From Methanodesulfokora sp964525965 (GTDB taxonomy: Archaea > Korarchaeota > Korarchaeia > Korarchaeales > Korarchaeaceae): 6,817 bases of DNA. The position numbers and the translations under genes are program-made. The DNA is taken from assembly GCA_964525965.1 (NCBI GenBank), contig CAZGKA010000103.1, positions 1-6,817 of the forward strand. The letters are read 5' to 3'. Under the pieces are notes generated by a model that had not been told where the DNA came from, did no database searches, and saw nothing but the letters and a program-made list of their open reading frames with translations. Shown here in pieces: positions 1-5,115 of this stretch (the stretch's first letter is position 1; every line of letters begins with the position of its first letter).

Positions 1-397
1 AGCCCTTTCTGACGGAGTCGTGGGTCTCTGGCCTCGCGCCCGCGACCGATACAGCTATGAGATCAACTCCTGCCTTGATCAAGTCTGAGCACATCTCTCT
101 GTCAAGGAGCAGACCATTTGTGGTGACGCCTACGCTGCACCTCTTCCTCTTGGCGATTTCAACCATCTCACAGACGTTGGGGTTGAGCAGAGGCTCCCCC
201 CAACCCTGAAGGTGGACGTACCTGAACATGTCCATGTCCTCGGAAATGGTTCTGTAGAGATCGAGGTCCATGAGCGCTGGGATCCACTTGCTGCTGAACA
301 GGTTCTTCGGGCACATCTCGCAGTTAAGCTGGCAGGCTGTCGATATCTCCACCTGGACGCTTCTGAGCTTCCCCCTTCTTTTTAAGAATGAAAGCAT
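1..397 (-). CDS. Radical SAM protein, N-terminal part (runs off the left edge)
   Basis: The minus strand is open from ATG 397 down to base 1 (132 codons), and the C-terminus lies outside the window. Residues 22-29 hold the CxxxCxxC motif (C22, C26, C29) that binds the [4Fe-4S] cluster of radical SAM enzymes. GWGEP at 65-69 fits the SAM-binding GGEP motif, and TTNG at 92-95 is the usual next strand of the barrel. Two TAA codons (407-412) lie just upstream in frame, so the start is ATG 397 or GTG 406. No convincing Shine-Dalgarno is visible; a TATA-like element at about 421-435 would suit a leaderless mRNA. It is divergent from hemC. Radical SAM enzymes (AhbC, AhbD, NirJ type) work downstream of siroheme in archaeal heme synthesis, so a tetrapyrrole role is possible. 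The visible part could equally be a SPASM-type maturase. The family is clear, the substrate is not. Confidence 0.88.
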   Translation of the reverse strand, partial: MLSFLKRRGKLRSVQVEISTACQLNCEMCPKNLFSSKWIPALMDLDLYRTISEDMDMFRYVHLQGWGEPLLNPNVCEMVEIAKRKRCSVGVTTNGLLLDREMCSDLIKAGVDLIAVSVAGARPETHDSVRKG

Positions 398-452
398 CTG
401 CTTCACTTATTAGGAGAACTCTTTTAACCTTATACGTCTAGAGGTCTCCTGA
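398..452. promoter_or_regulatory. Divergent promoter region with a two-way TATA-like element
   Basis: This AT-rich gap separates the radical SAM gene from hemC. Bases 421-435 read CTTTTAACCTTATAC. On the plus strand TTTTAA (422-427) lies about 28 bases before the hemC ATG. On the minus strand the same bases give TATAAGG and TTAAAAG, about 25-35 bases before the radical SAM start. Both spacings suit archaeal TBP/TFB promoters. GAGGT at 441-445, seven bases before the hemC ATG, could act as a Shine-Dalgarno if transcription starts upstream of it; otherwise hemC mRNA is near-leaderless. This is read from spacing and composition only. Confidence 0.5.
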
Positions 453-1382
453 ATGGAACCTCTCAAGGTCGGCACCAGGGGTAGCAAGCTGGCTATGGCC
501 CAGACAAACGAGGTCGTCGAGCTGCTCAGAGAGAAGGGCGTTAAGACGGAGGTCTTTGTGATAAGAACTAAAGGGGACTTAAATCTGAGGGATCCTCTCT
601 ACAAGATCAAGGAGAAGGGTCTCTTTGAGAAGGAGATCAACGCCGCCCTCTTGAAGGGGGACATCGACCTAGCCGTTCACAGCCTGAAGGATTGCACCAC
701 GGAGCTGGAGGAGGAGCTGGCCTTCATAGTCCCCAAGAGGAGGAGCCCTTTGGACGTTCTGGTCGGATGTCATCCCCAAGAGCTCAGATCGGGAGACGTG
801 GTCGGCACGAGCAGCCTTAGAAGGGGGAGTCATCTCCTCTTTCTCCATCCAGAGGTTAGAGTAAGGCCCATAAGAGGCAATGTGGACACAAGGTTAGAGA
901 AGGTGAAGAAAGGGCTTTATAGAGCTGTTATCCTAGCCGAGGCAGGCCTTCTGAGGTTGGGCATTGGTGTAAAGTACCACAGATTTGATGTCCTCGAGAT
1001 CACCCCGCCGGCAGCCCAGGGGGCGTTGGGCGTGGTCGTCAGGAGGGAGGACAGGAGAATCCTAGAACTCCTATCGTCTATAGAGGATAAAAGGAGCAGA
1101 ACTGAGGTTGACATAGAGAGAGAAGTTTTGAGAAGGCTTGAAGCCGGATGTAGAACTCCTATAGGGGTCAACGCCTCAATATTCGGAGGGAAAGTCCGTG
1201 TCGTCGTCTCCCTAGTCTCTCCGGATCTCAGGAGGAGGGTCCTCTTGGATCACGTTTCGAGCGTTGACGAGATTTCAGTCGAGAGTATTGTTGATAGGTT
1301 CCTATCCTTGGGGGGAGAGTCGCTTATAGGGGAGTGGAGGAACCTTGGGGAAGGTCTACCTAGTTGGAGCGGGTCCGGGTGA
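453..1382 (+). CDS. hemC: Porphobilinogen deaminase (hydroxymethylbilane synthase)
   Basis: HemC joins four porphobilinogen molecules into hydroxymethylbilane in the cytoplasm, using a covalently bound dipyrromethane cofactor. The 309-residue length is normal. Visible motifs are GTRGSKLAMAQT (7-18), TKGD (39-42), FEKEI (58-62), VHSLKD with the catalytic Asp at 80, GTSSLRR (118-124), RGNVDTRL (141-148), PPAAQGALG (185-193) and EAGCRTPIG (230-238), where Cys233 is the cofactor-attachment residue. The N-terminus begins right at the first conserved strand, which supports ATG 453; GAGGT lies seven bases upstream. The last dozen or so residues are coded where the next gene has already begun (38-base overlap), so that tail is probably unconserved. 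It is first in a tetrapyrrole operon, followed by the methyltransferase and hemD. Confidence 0.97.
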   Translation: MEPLKVGTRGSKLAMAQTNEVVELLREKGVKTEVFVIRTKGDLNLRDPLYKIKEKGLFEKEINAALLKGDIDLAVHSLKDCTTELEEELAFIVPKRRSPLDVLVGCHPQELRSGDVVGTSSLRRGSHLLFLHPEVRVRPIRGNVDTRLEKVKKGLYRAVILAEAGLLRLGIGVKYHRFDVLEITPPAAQGALGVVVRREDRRILELLSSIEDKRSRTEVDIEREVLRRLEAGCRTPIGVNASIFGGKVRVVVSLVSPDLRRRVLLDHVSSVDEISVESIVDRFLSLGGESLIGEWRNLGEGLPSWSGSG

Positions 1383-2070
1383 TCCTGAGCTCATAACGGT
1401 TAAAGGGGCTAGGATCCTGGAGAAGGCCGACGTGGTGATATATGACCGATTGATAAATCCTAAAATCCTGGAATTTGCGAAAAACGCCAAGGAGCTGATA
1501 TATCTGGGTAAGTGGCATGGACAGTCGGAGAAGCAGGAGGAGATCAACAAGCTACTAGTGGAGAAGGCCAGAAGATACGACGTGGTGGTGAGGCTGAAGG
1601 GAGGAGATCCCTTCGTCTTCGGCAGGGGAGGGGAGGAGTGCGAGGTTCTCAGGGAAGAGGGGATAGAGTATGAGGTCGTTCCTGGCATAACTTCAGCCAT
1701 TGCTGGGCCAGCCTACGCCGGAATACCGGTGACTCACAGGAACTACGCCTCCAGTTTGGCCATAGTGACGGGACACAGAAAGGAGGGCTCCACTCTAGAC
1801 CTCCGAGATATCTTCAGGGCGGTGGACACCGTGTCCATACTCATGGGGGTGTCCAACCTAGAGGAGATAGTCAGGCAGGCGCTTGAGGCGGGGCTCCCTC
1901 CCGAGACCCCCATTGCCGCTATAGAGAACGCCACAAGGGAGGGTCAGAGGGTCATAAAAGGAACTCTCAGCGACTTTCTGGAGAAGGCCAAGAGAGAGAA
2001 CCTGAGGCCTCCTGCCGTCATCGTTGTGGGGAGGGTGTGCGATCTTCATGAGAAGCTTAAATGGATCTGA
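1345..2070 (+). CDS. cobA: Uroporphyrinogen-III C-methyltransferase (SUMT)
   Basis: The enzyme transfers two methyl groups from SAM to uroporphyrinogen III, at C2 and C7, giving precorrin-2 for siroheme, archaeal heme or cobalamin. The protein has 241 residues and is a single-domain form, with no CysG-type dehydrogenase/chelatase or fused HemD part. Diagnostic motifs are VYLVGAGPGDPELITVKG (4-21), GKWHGQSEKQEEIN (55-68), VRLKGGDPFVFGRGGEE (82-98), VVPGITSA (111-118), GIPVTHR (126-132) and VTGHR (141-145). The start is TTG 1345: no ATG or GTG lies in frame before the first strand, and GGAGG at 1336-1340 sits four bases upstream. It overlaps hemC by 38 bases and hemD by 23 or more, suggesting translational coupling. 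The SUMT assignment is secure; the symbol follows the common name for single-domain enzymes. Confidence 0.95.
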   Translation: MGKVYLVGAGPGDPELITVKGARILEKADVVIYDRLINPKILEFAKNAKELIYLGKWHGQSEKQEEINKLLVEKARRYDVVVRLKGGDPFVFGRGGEECEVLREEGIEYEVVPGITSAIAGPAYAGIPVTHRNYASSLAIVTGHRKEGSTLDLRDIFRAVDTVSILMGVSNLEEIVRQALEAGLPPETPIAAIENATREGQRVIKGTLSDFLEKAKRENLRPPAVIVVGRVCDLHEKLKWI

Positions 2071-2761
2071 CCTCTTGGTCGTGTTCACAGGAACTGAGGA
2101 GACTAACAGAAGGTTCTTGAAGCTGTTAAAACATTTCAGTGGACTATCCGTTCCCCTGATAAGGATTGCTCCTATATCCAGCGAGATCGAGGAGTTCAAA
2201 CGCTGTGTAAGGGTTCATAAGCCGGATCTCCTCGTGTTCACCAGCAAAACTGCTGTAAACCTGGTCAAGAAGCTGGCCGATCTCATCACAGAAAGCGCCC
2301 TCATGGCGATAGGTCCGGGAACTGCCGATTCTCTCAGAAGGATTGGGGCTAGATCTGTCTTGATGCCTGTGGAGCACACATCCGCCGGTCTCCTGAGGAT
2401 CCTATCCGGACTGGACAGAGATCTCTCCGTTCAACTTGTCTCGTCCGCAAAGGTCAATGAGGACCTAGCCAACATCGTGGAAGAGTTCAGGGAGGGGAGA
2501 TGTTTCAGGTTGTACGATATAGAGCCTGATGAGGAGGGGATCCGCAGGCTACAGGACTTAGGTAGGTGCGCCGTTGTCCTCACCTGCGGGACTGCCGCGA
2601 AAGCGTTTAGAAGGATCCGCGAGAACCATATAACGATCGCCATGAGTCCCAGAATAGCTGATATATTGGGAGATGCTGATTTTGTCTACAAAGGCGGAAC
2701 CTCTGAGTTCGTGAGGTCCTTGGAGAGGTTTCTCATGTCGAGAACCCGAAAGGGAAGTTGA
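2048..2761 (+). CDS. hemD: Uroporphyrinogen-III synthase
   Basis: HemD cyclises hydroxymethylbilane and inverts ring D to make uroporphyrinogen III. The family is very divergent, so the call rests on the two-lobed pattern and on context. The 237 residues (from ATG 2048) show an opening strand LLVVFTG (9-15), PDLLVFTSKTAVN (59-71), equivalent to the usual 'D.liFTS.n.v' motif, MAIGPGTADSLRRIG (86-100), equivalent to 'aiG..Ta..l...G', TSAGLL (111-116), then a repeat of the pattern in the other lobe: CAVVLTCGTAAKAF (174-187) and IAMSPRIADIL (197-207). An in-frame TTG at 2024 would add eight residues, but ATG 2048 is preferred because it begins just before the first strand. GGGAGG near 2029-2034 is rather far from it (about 13 bases). 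Position directly after hemC and SUMT is a strong supporting argument. Confidence 0.9.
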   Translation: MRSLNGSDLLVVFTGTEETNRRFLKLLKHFSGLSVPLIRIAPISSEIEEFKRCVRVHKPDLLVFTSKTAVNLVKKLADLITESALMAIGPGTADSLRRIGARSVLMPVEHTSAGLLRILSGLDRDLSVQLVSSAKVNEDLANIVEEFREGRCFRLYDIEPDEEGIRRLQDLGRCAVVLTCGTAAKAFRRIRENHITIAMSPRIADILGDADFVYKGGTSEFVRSLERFLMSRTRKGS

Positions 2762-2784
2762 GGGATCGGCTGCGCCCCGGTCAA

Positions 2785-2800
2785 CCTGAGAAAGCTCAGG
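2785..2800. repeat. Perfect 6-bp inverted repeat (hairpin) downstream of hemD
   Basis: CCTGAG (2785-2790) and CTCAGG (2795-2800) pair perfectly around a four-base AAAG loop, 23 bases after the hemD stop. Flanking GATCG (2764-2768) and CGATC (2802-2806) could form an outer stem, and CGCCC (2773-2777) can alternatively pair with GGGCG (2799-2803). No T-run follows, so it is not a typical archaeal terminator. It may stabilise the 3' end of the hem mRNA. The rest of the 108-base gap before the tRNA holds only the tRNA promoter as far as can be seen. Confidence 0.4.
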
Positions 2801-2830
2801 GCGATCTTGTACTTCGGATCCCCCCGGATG

Positions 2831-2845
2831 ATAAACTTTTAATTT
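2831..2845 (+). promoter_or_regulatory. TATA-like box for tRNA-Trp
   Basis: ATAAACTTTTAATTT is an isolated AT-rich block in GC-rich surroundings, centred about 30 bases before the first base of the tRNA gene. That is the spacing expected for an archaeal TATA box with transcription starting a few bases before the tRNA 5' end, followed by RNase P trimming. Confidence 0.55.
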
Positions 2846-2886
2846 TGGTCCGCTAGCTCGGATCTTGTAGGGGCCGTGGCCCAGCC

Positions 2887-2920
2887 AGGCACCCCCTGTG
2901 ATATGAGAGGTGCCCTGGAG
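2887..2920 (+). other. tRNA-Trp intron 1 (D loop, 34 nt, noncanonical position)
   Basis: The intron interrupts the D loop after C17 (between positions 17 and 17a). The splice motif is excellent. Exon CCAG (2881-2884) pairs with intron CTGG (2915-2918) as a four-base-pair central helix. It is flanked by three-base bulges CCA (2885-2887) and AGA (2919-2921), each cut between its second and third base. Beyond the first bulge, GGCACC (2888-2893) pairs perfectly with GGTGCC (2909-2914) as a six-base-pair intron helix closing a 15-base loop. The outer exon helix is weak, giving a relaxed HBh'-type motif as seen at other noncanonical archaeal introns. The direct repeat AGG makes the boundary ambiguous by up to three bases from sequence alone; the bulge geometry selects this register. 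Confidence 0.8.
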
Positions 2921-2943
2921 AGGTCCAGGGCGACGGGCTCCAG

Positions 2944-2963
2944 TTGGGAGCACTGAGGGGGAT
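2944..2963 (+). other. tRNA-Trp intron 2 (canonical position 37/38, 20 nt)
   Basis: The anticodon-loop bases CTCC (2938-2941) pair with GGGG (2958-2961) at the intron's 3' end, forming the four-base-pair central helix. Bulges are AGT (2942-2944) and ATA (2962-2964), cut after the second base in each, so exon joining gives G37-A38. The exon helix is the anticodon stem itself, CGGG with CCCG. The intron-side helix is weak and the intron is short, close to a bulge-helix-loop form. It is too small to hold the C/D guide RNA found in the tRNA-Trp intron of some euryarchaea. Confidence 0.85.
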
Positions 2964-2999
2964 ACCCGGAGGACGTGGGTTCAAATCCCACCGGCCCCA

Positions 3000-3005
3000 T
3001 CTTTT
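3000..3005 (+). terminator. T-rich stretch after the tRNA
   Basis: TCTTTT directly follows the discriminator base. Short T runs are the usual intrinsic stop signal for archaeal RNA polymerase after tRNA genes. The call rests on position and composition only. Confidence 0.4.
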
Positions 3006-3019
3006 CTGATCGTCCGGCA

Positions 3020-3053
3020 AACATTAATAGATGGATCAGCCAATGGATTATTC
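3020..3053 (+). promoter_or_regulatory. Candidate promoter of the gene beginning near 3078
   Basis: ACATTAATAG (3021-3030) is the best TATA-like element between the tRNA and the next gene, and would place the transcript start near 3050-3055. A weaker GGATTATTC (3045-3053) would place it at about 3075, making the GTG at 3078 leaderless. The two cannot be separated by eye. Confidence 0.4.
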
Positions 3054-3077
3054 AGGTGCTTAGCCTCGCGGGTCGCC

Positions 3078-4346
3078 GTGGTGCGTTCCAGTGACCGAGC
3101 TGTCCGGGAGGCCTACTTCTATCTCATGAGCATGGCTGGCCTCCCGTGGGAGGAGGTCGAGTCACCTGATCCCATCGGTCACACGGTGGCCATAGCTCCG
3201 GAGGACTCCGAGCTCGTTCCTCCACTAATGCCGATCATAGTGATCGGATCGACCATAGCGCTCTACCATCCACAGAGCAGGAGATCCAAGGAGGTCAGAT
3301 CCGTGAGGCTCATGGGCGTGGAGGTGCCGATATCCGGCTACACCTACACCGCCTCCGGTAAGCGTGTCGGGGACATGCCCATAAGGATGGATGAGGACAA
3401 GATATACGTCTGCTTCGATCTCTTCAGGGAGACTAGCAAGATTCTCAGAGATCCGACGGGCAGCAACGCTCACGTCTTGGTGGTGTACTCACTGCTCCTG
3501 AGGAGGCTTGTGGGGCACCTGAGCCTGAGGTCTGGGGTGCCATACGTCCATGTGATGAGATGGCCCTTTGGAGTGAGCAGGGCTGTATCTCTCGGTTTCG
3601 AGGTCAGATCACCATCCCTCAAGAAGATGTGCAAGTGCAAAACAAGGGGAACGGCCTTCATGACGCCTGAGGTCCTAGACGAGATCCGGGAGAGGGACGC
3701 CCGGCTTCTCACATCCTCAGGGAAAAGCGTTGGGGTCCTCCTAGATAGTCCTCCTAGGGGAAACCTGGCCAGAATCCATGACAAAGCGACCTTCTTCAAC
3801 AGAGGAAAACCTGCTGGCTTTTTCTTGGGATCATACCATCTGAGAGACCTTGTTTCTGAGGTAAATACGCCTTACGTGTCATCTGTGCGACTTCAAAAGT
3901 CCTTTCTGGGATCCCCGGATCCCTATCCTGTCTCCAGATCCACTTTTCTGGAGGTGTACACGGCCCTCAGGACCGAGAATCCAAGCGATGTGGCATCCGT
4001 TCTGGAGAGGGTTAAGGGGTCGGAGTCCCTGCTCACAGCTGTCCTGAGAAGGACCGCTGATCTCAATCTCCAAGGTGTCTGGATCTCCAGTTACGATGAG
4101 CTCGTGGACTGGATCACGAGGAGGCGCAACCTCAAGGTTAATTATATGTATGAGAGGGGTACGATCCTGTTGGAGCTGGGGAGCCCGCTTGACGTTGTGG
4201 GCCTCTCCATGATGTTAAGAGTCCCTTGGGGAGAGGTGTACGCTAGAAGCGACGAGGTCTCAATAAGGAGAATATCCAAGGATGGCTATCTCCTGACCTT
4301 AAACGTCGTCAGGGGAAGAAAAGTTCTGGAGCTCGATGTGGTGTGA
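3078..4346 (+). CDS. Uncharacterised protein, possibly a degenerate NodB/polysaccharide-deacetylase-like protein
   Basis: I do not recognise a firm family. From GTG 3078 the protein has 422 residues; the reading frame is open further upstream, but that part lies inside the tRNA gene and cannot be the real N-terminus. GTG 3081 and ATG 3126 are other possible starts. There is no signal peptide or clear membrane segment. RWPFGVSRAVSLGFEV (161-176) resembles the 'WP.g..fAvsLTFDvD' opening of polysaccharide deacetylase domains, and GVWISSYDELVDWITRR (333-349) resembles the 'vw.at..EiadWwrrR' end of such domains, followed by a beta-rich C-terminus of about 70 residues. The catalytic Asp pair of the first motif is absent (LGFEV) and no HxxxH zinc motif is evident, so any such domain would be inactive or altered. 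A CKC pair lies near residue 188. Its stop overlaps the methyltransferase start (GTGA), implying co-translation. Confidence 0.65.
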   Translation: MVRSSDRAVREAYFYLMSMAGLPWEEVESPDPIGHTVAIAPEDSELVPPLMPIIVIGSTIALYHPQSRRSKEVRSVRLMGVEVPISGYTYTASGKRVGDMPIRMDEDKIYVCFDLFRETSKILRDPTGSNAHVLVVYSLLLRRLVGHLSLRSGVPYVHVMRWPFGVSRAVSLGFEVRSPSLKKMCKCKTRGTAFMTPEVLDEIRERDARLLTSSGKSVGVLLDSPPRGNLARIHDKATFFNRGKPAGFFLGSYHLRDLVSEVNTPYVSSVRLQKSFLGSPDPYPVSRSTFLEVYTALRTENPSDVASVLERVKGSESLLTAVLRRTADLNLQGVWISSYDELVDWITRRRNLKVNYMYERGTILLELGSPLDVVGLSMMLRVPWGEVYARSDEVSIRRISKDGYLLTLNVVRGRKVLELDVV

Positions 4347-5092
4347 AGCGCATGTCGGGCTTGGGCGAGGACTGGAACGAAGTCTTGGATATGTTGAGGA
4401 AGACCATCCCCAGGTACGAGACCGTCAACCGGGCCATAACCCTGGGCTACTCAACGCGAACTAGGAGGGCTCTTATCAGACTGGCCTCTCTCCGTCCCGG
4501 CATGGTCGTTCTCGACGCCGGATGTGGTCCAGGAACCCTCAGCGAGCTCATAGTACCGGAGATAAGTCCGGGAGGAACTCTATATTTGATGGATCCGTTA
4601 GATGAGATGCTGGCAGCGGCCTTCCACAGCTTAAGCAGGTTCAGGGACTACGATGTGGAGCTTAAGTTTGTGAAGGGATCTTTTGAGGCGATCCCGACAA
4701 GAAGCAATTTCTTTGACGTTATATTGGCCTCCTACTCGTTTCGAGACGCCAAGGACAGGATTGTAGCCCTCAAGGAGATGAGAAGAGTTTTGAAGCCTGG
4801 AGGACGGCTCCTCATACTCGAGCTCTCGCGACCCGATATCAAACCCGTTGACCTTCTCCTCAGCATTTACCTGAGATATATCGTCCCGATGATGTCGGAG
4901 ATCGTGTATAGGGGGGAGGAAAATCCCTGGAAAATCCTACACAAAACCTACGTGAGAATGTGGACCTCGTCCCAACTGGCTAGGGAGATATCCAGGTTCT
5001 TCATATACGAGTTCTCCTACAGGATGGCCTTTGGTTCCTTCACGATAGTTTCGGCTAGAAAACCAACCTATGCTGAGCTGACAAAAAGTTAA
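4343..5092 (+). CDS. UbiE/COQ5-family SAM-dependent methyltransferase
   Basis: This is a class I methyltransferase of 249 residues, the usual size for the demethylmenaquinone/ubiquinone C-methyltransferase family. The family N-terminal pattern appears as YETVNRAITLGYSTRTRR (25-42). SAM-binding motif I is VVLDAGCGPGTLS (55-67), the acidic residue ending strand 2 is D84, the family-typical 'sF.lRn..Dr' appears as SFRDAKDR (132-139), and the post-motif is RVLKPGGRLLILELSRP (148-164). MAFGSFTIVSARKP (228-241) matches the family end. In archaea these enzymes are candidates for methylation of menaquinone or other respiratory quinones, but the substrate cannot be read here, and related enzymes act on other lipids. 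The start may be GTG 4343 (four-base overlap with the preceding gene) or ATG 4352. It ends 23 bases before the next gene, which seems to have its own promoter. Confidence 0.88.
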   Translation: MKRMSGLGEDWNEVLDMLRKTIPRYETVNRAITLGYSTRTRRALIRLASLRPGMVVLDAGCGPGTLSELIVPEISPGGTLYLMDPLDEMLAAAFHSLSRFRDYDVELKFVKGSFEAIPTRSNFFDVILASYSFRDAKDRIVALKEMRRVLKPGGRLLILELSRPDIKPVDLLLSIYLRYIVPMMSEIVYRGEENPWKILHKTYVRMWTSSQLAREISRFFIYEFSYRMAFGSFTIVSARKPTYAELTKS

Positions 5093-5097
5093 TATGG
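5085..5097 (+). promoter_or_regulatory. TATA-like box for the RAM-tsr3-suf unit
   Basis: AAGTTAATATGGA, preceded by an A-run that could serve as a BRE-like purine stretch, is centred about 25 bases before GTG 5116. That spacing predicts a leaderless transcript beginning at or next to the start codon. The element overlaps the stop codon of the methyltransferase gene. Confidence 0.5.
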
Positions 5098-5115
5098 ACT
5101 CCAGAAGCTTACCTT

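Larger units (their letters stand above)
2870..2999 (+). tRNA. tRNA-Trp (anticodon CCA) with two introns
   Basis: The 130-base gene gives a 76-base tRNA after removal of 34-base and 20-base introns. The acceptor stem is GGGGCCG (2870-2876) with CGGCCCC (2992-2998), and the discriminator is A2999. The D stem is GCCC (2879-2882) with GGGC (2928-2931), and the spliced D loop is AGCC plus AGGTCCA. The anticodon stem is 2933-2937 with 2965-2969, where 28-31/39-42 pair and the outer pair is an A·G mismatch. The loop is CT-CCA-G-A, with the anticodon at 2940-2942. The variable loop is AGGAC. The T stem is GTGGG (2975-2979) with CCCAC (2987-2991), and its loop is TTCAAAT. A73, G1-C72 and G2-C71 agree with known tryptophan identity elements. 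CCA is not encoded. Archaeal tRNA-Trp genes commonly carry a 37/38 intron; the D-loop intron is the unusual part. Confidence 0.9.

Noticed and set aside
2826..2840. A possible C box of a C/D guide RNA (ATGATAA, one change from consensus), and GTGATATGA in intron 1.
   Set aside because: No correctly placed D box or C'/D' pair is present, and the intron is far too short for a guide RNA.
2890..2927. A 36-nt D-loop intron (ending at 2925-2927) leaving the D loop AGCCAGGCA, as in the tRNA-Trp I recall from haloarchaea.
   Set aside because: It also yields a plausible tRNA, but none of its three possible registers gives a bulge-helix-bulge. The 34-nt intron at 2887-2920 gives a perfect central helix, two three-base bulges and a six-base-pair intron helix.
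2945..2951. Reading GGG (2946-2948) as the anticodon of a tRNA-Pro, since the acceptor begins GGGG.
   Set aside because: No anticodon stem can be formed around it, while CCA at 2940-2942 lies in a proper loop with a canonical splice motif.
2558..3024. Minus-strand open frames across the hemD end, the gap and the tRNA.
   Set aside because: They overlap a well-supported gene and a tRNA, show no family motifs and lack promoters or ribosome binding sites.
2910..3077. An N-terminal extension of the unknown protein, giving 478 residues from base 2910.
   Set aside because: It reads through the 3' half of the tRNA-Trp gene and its terminator. The apparent start is inside the D-loop intron, and the translated stretch is a typical tRNA artefact.
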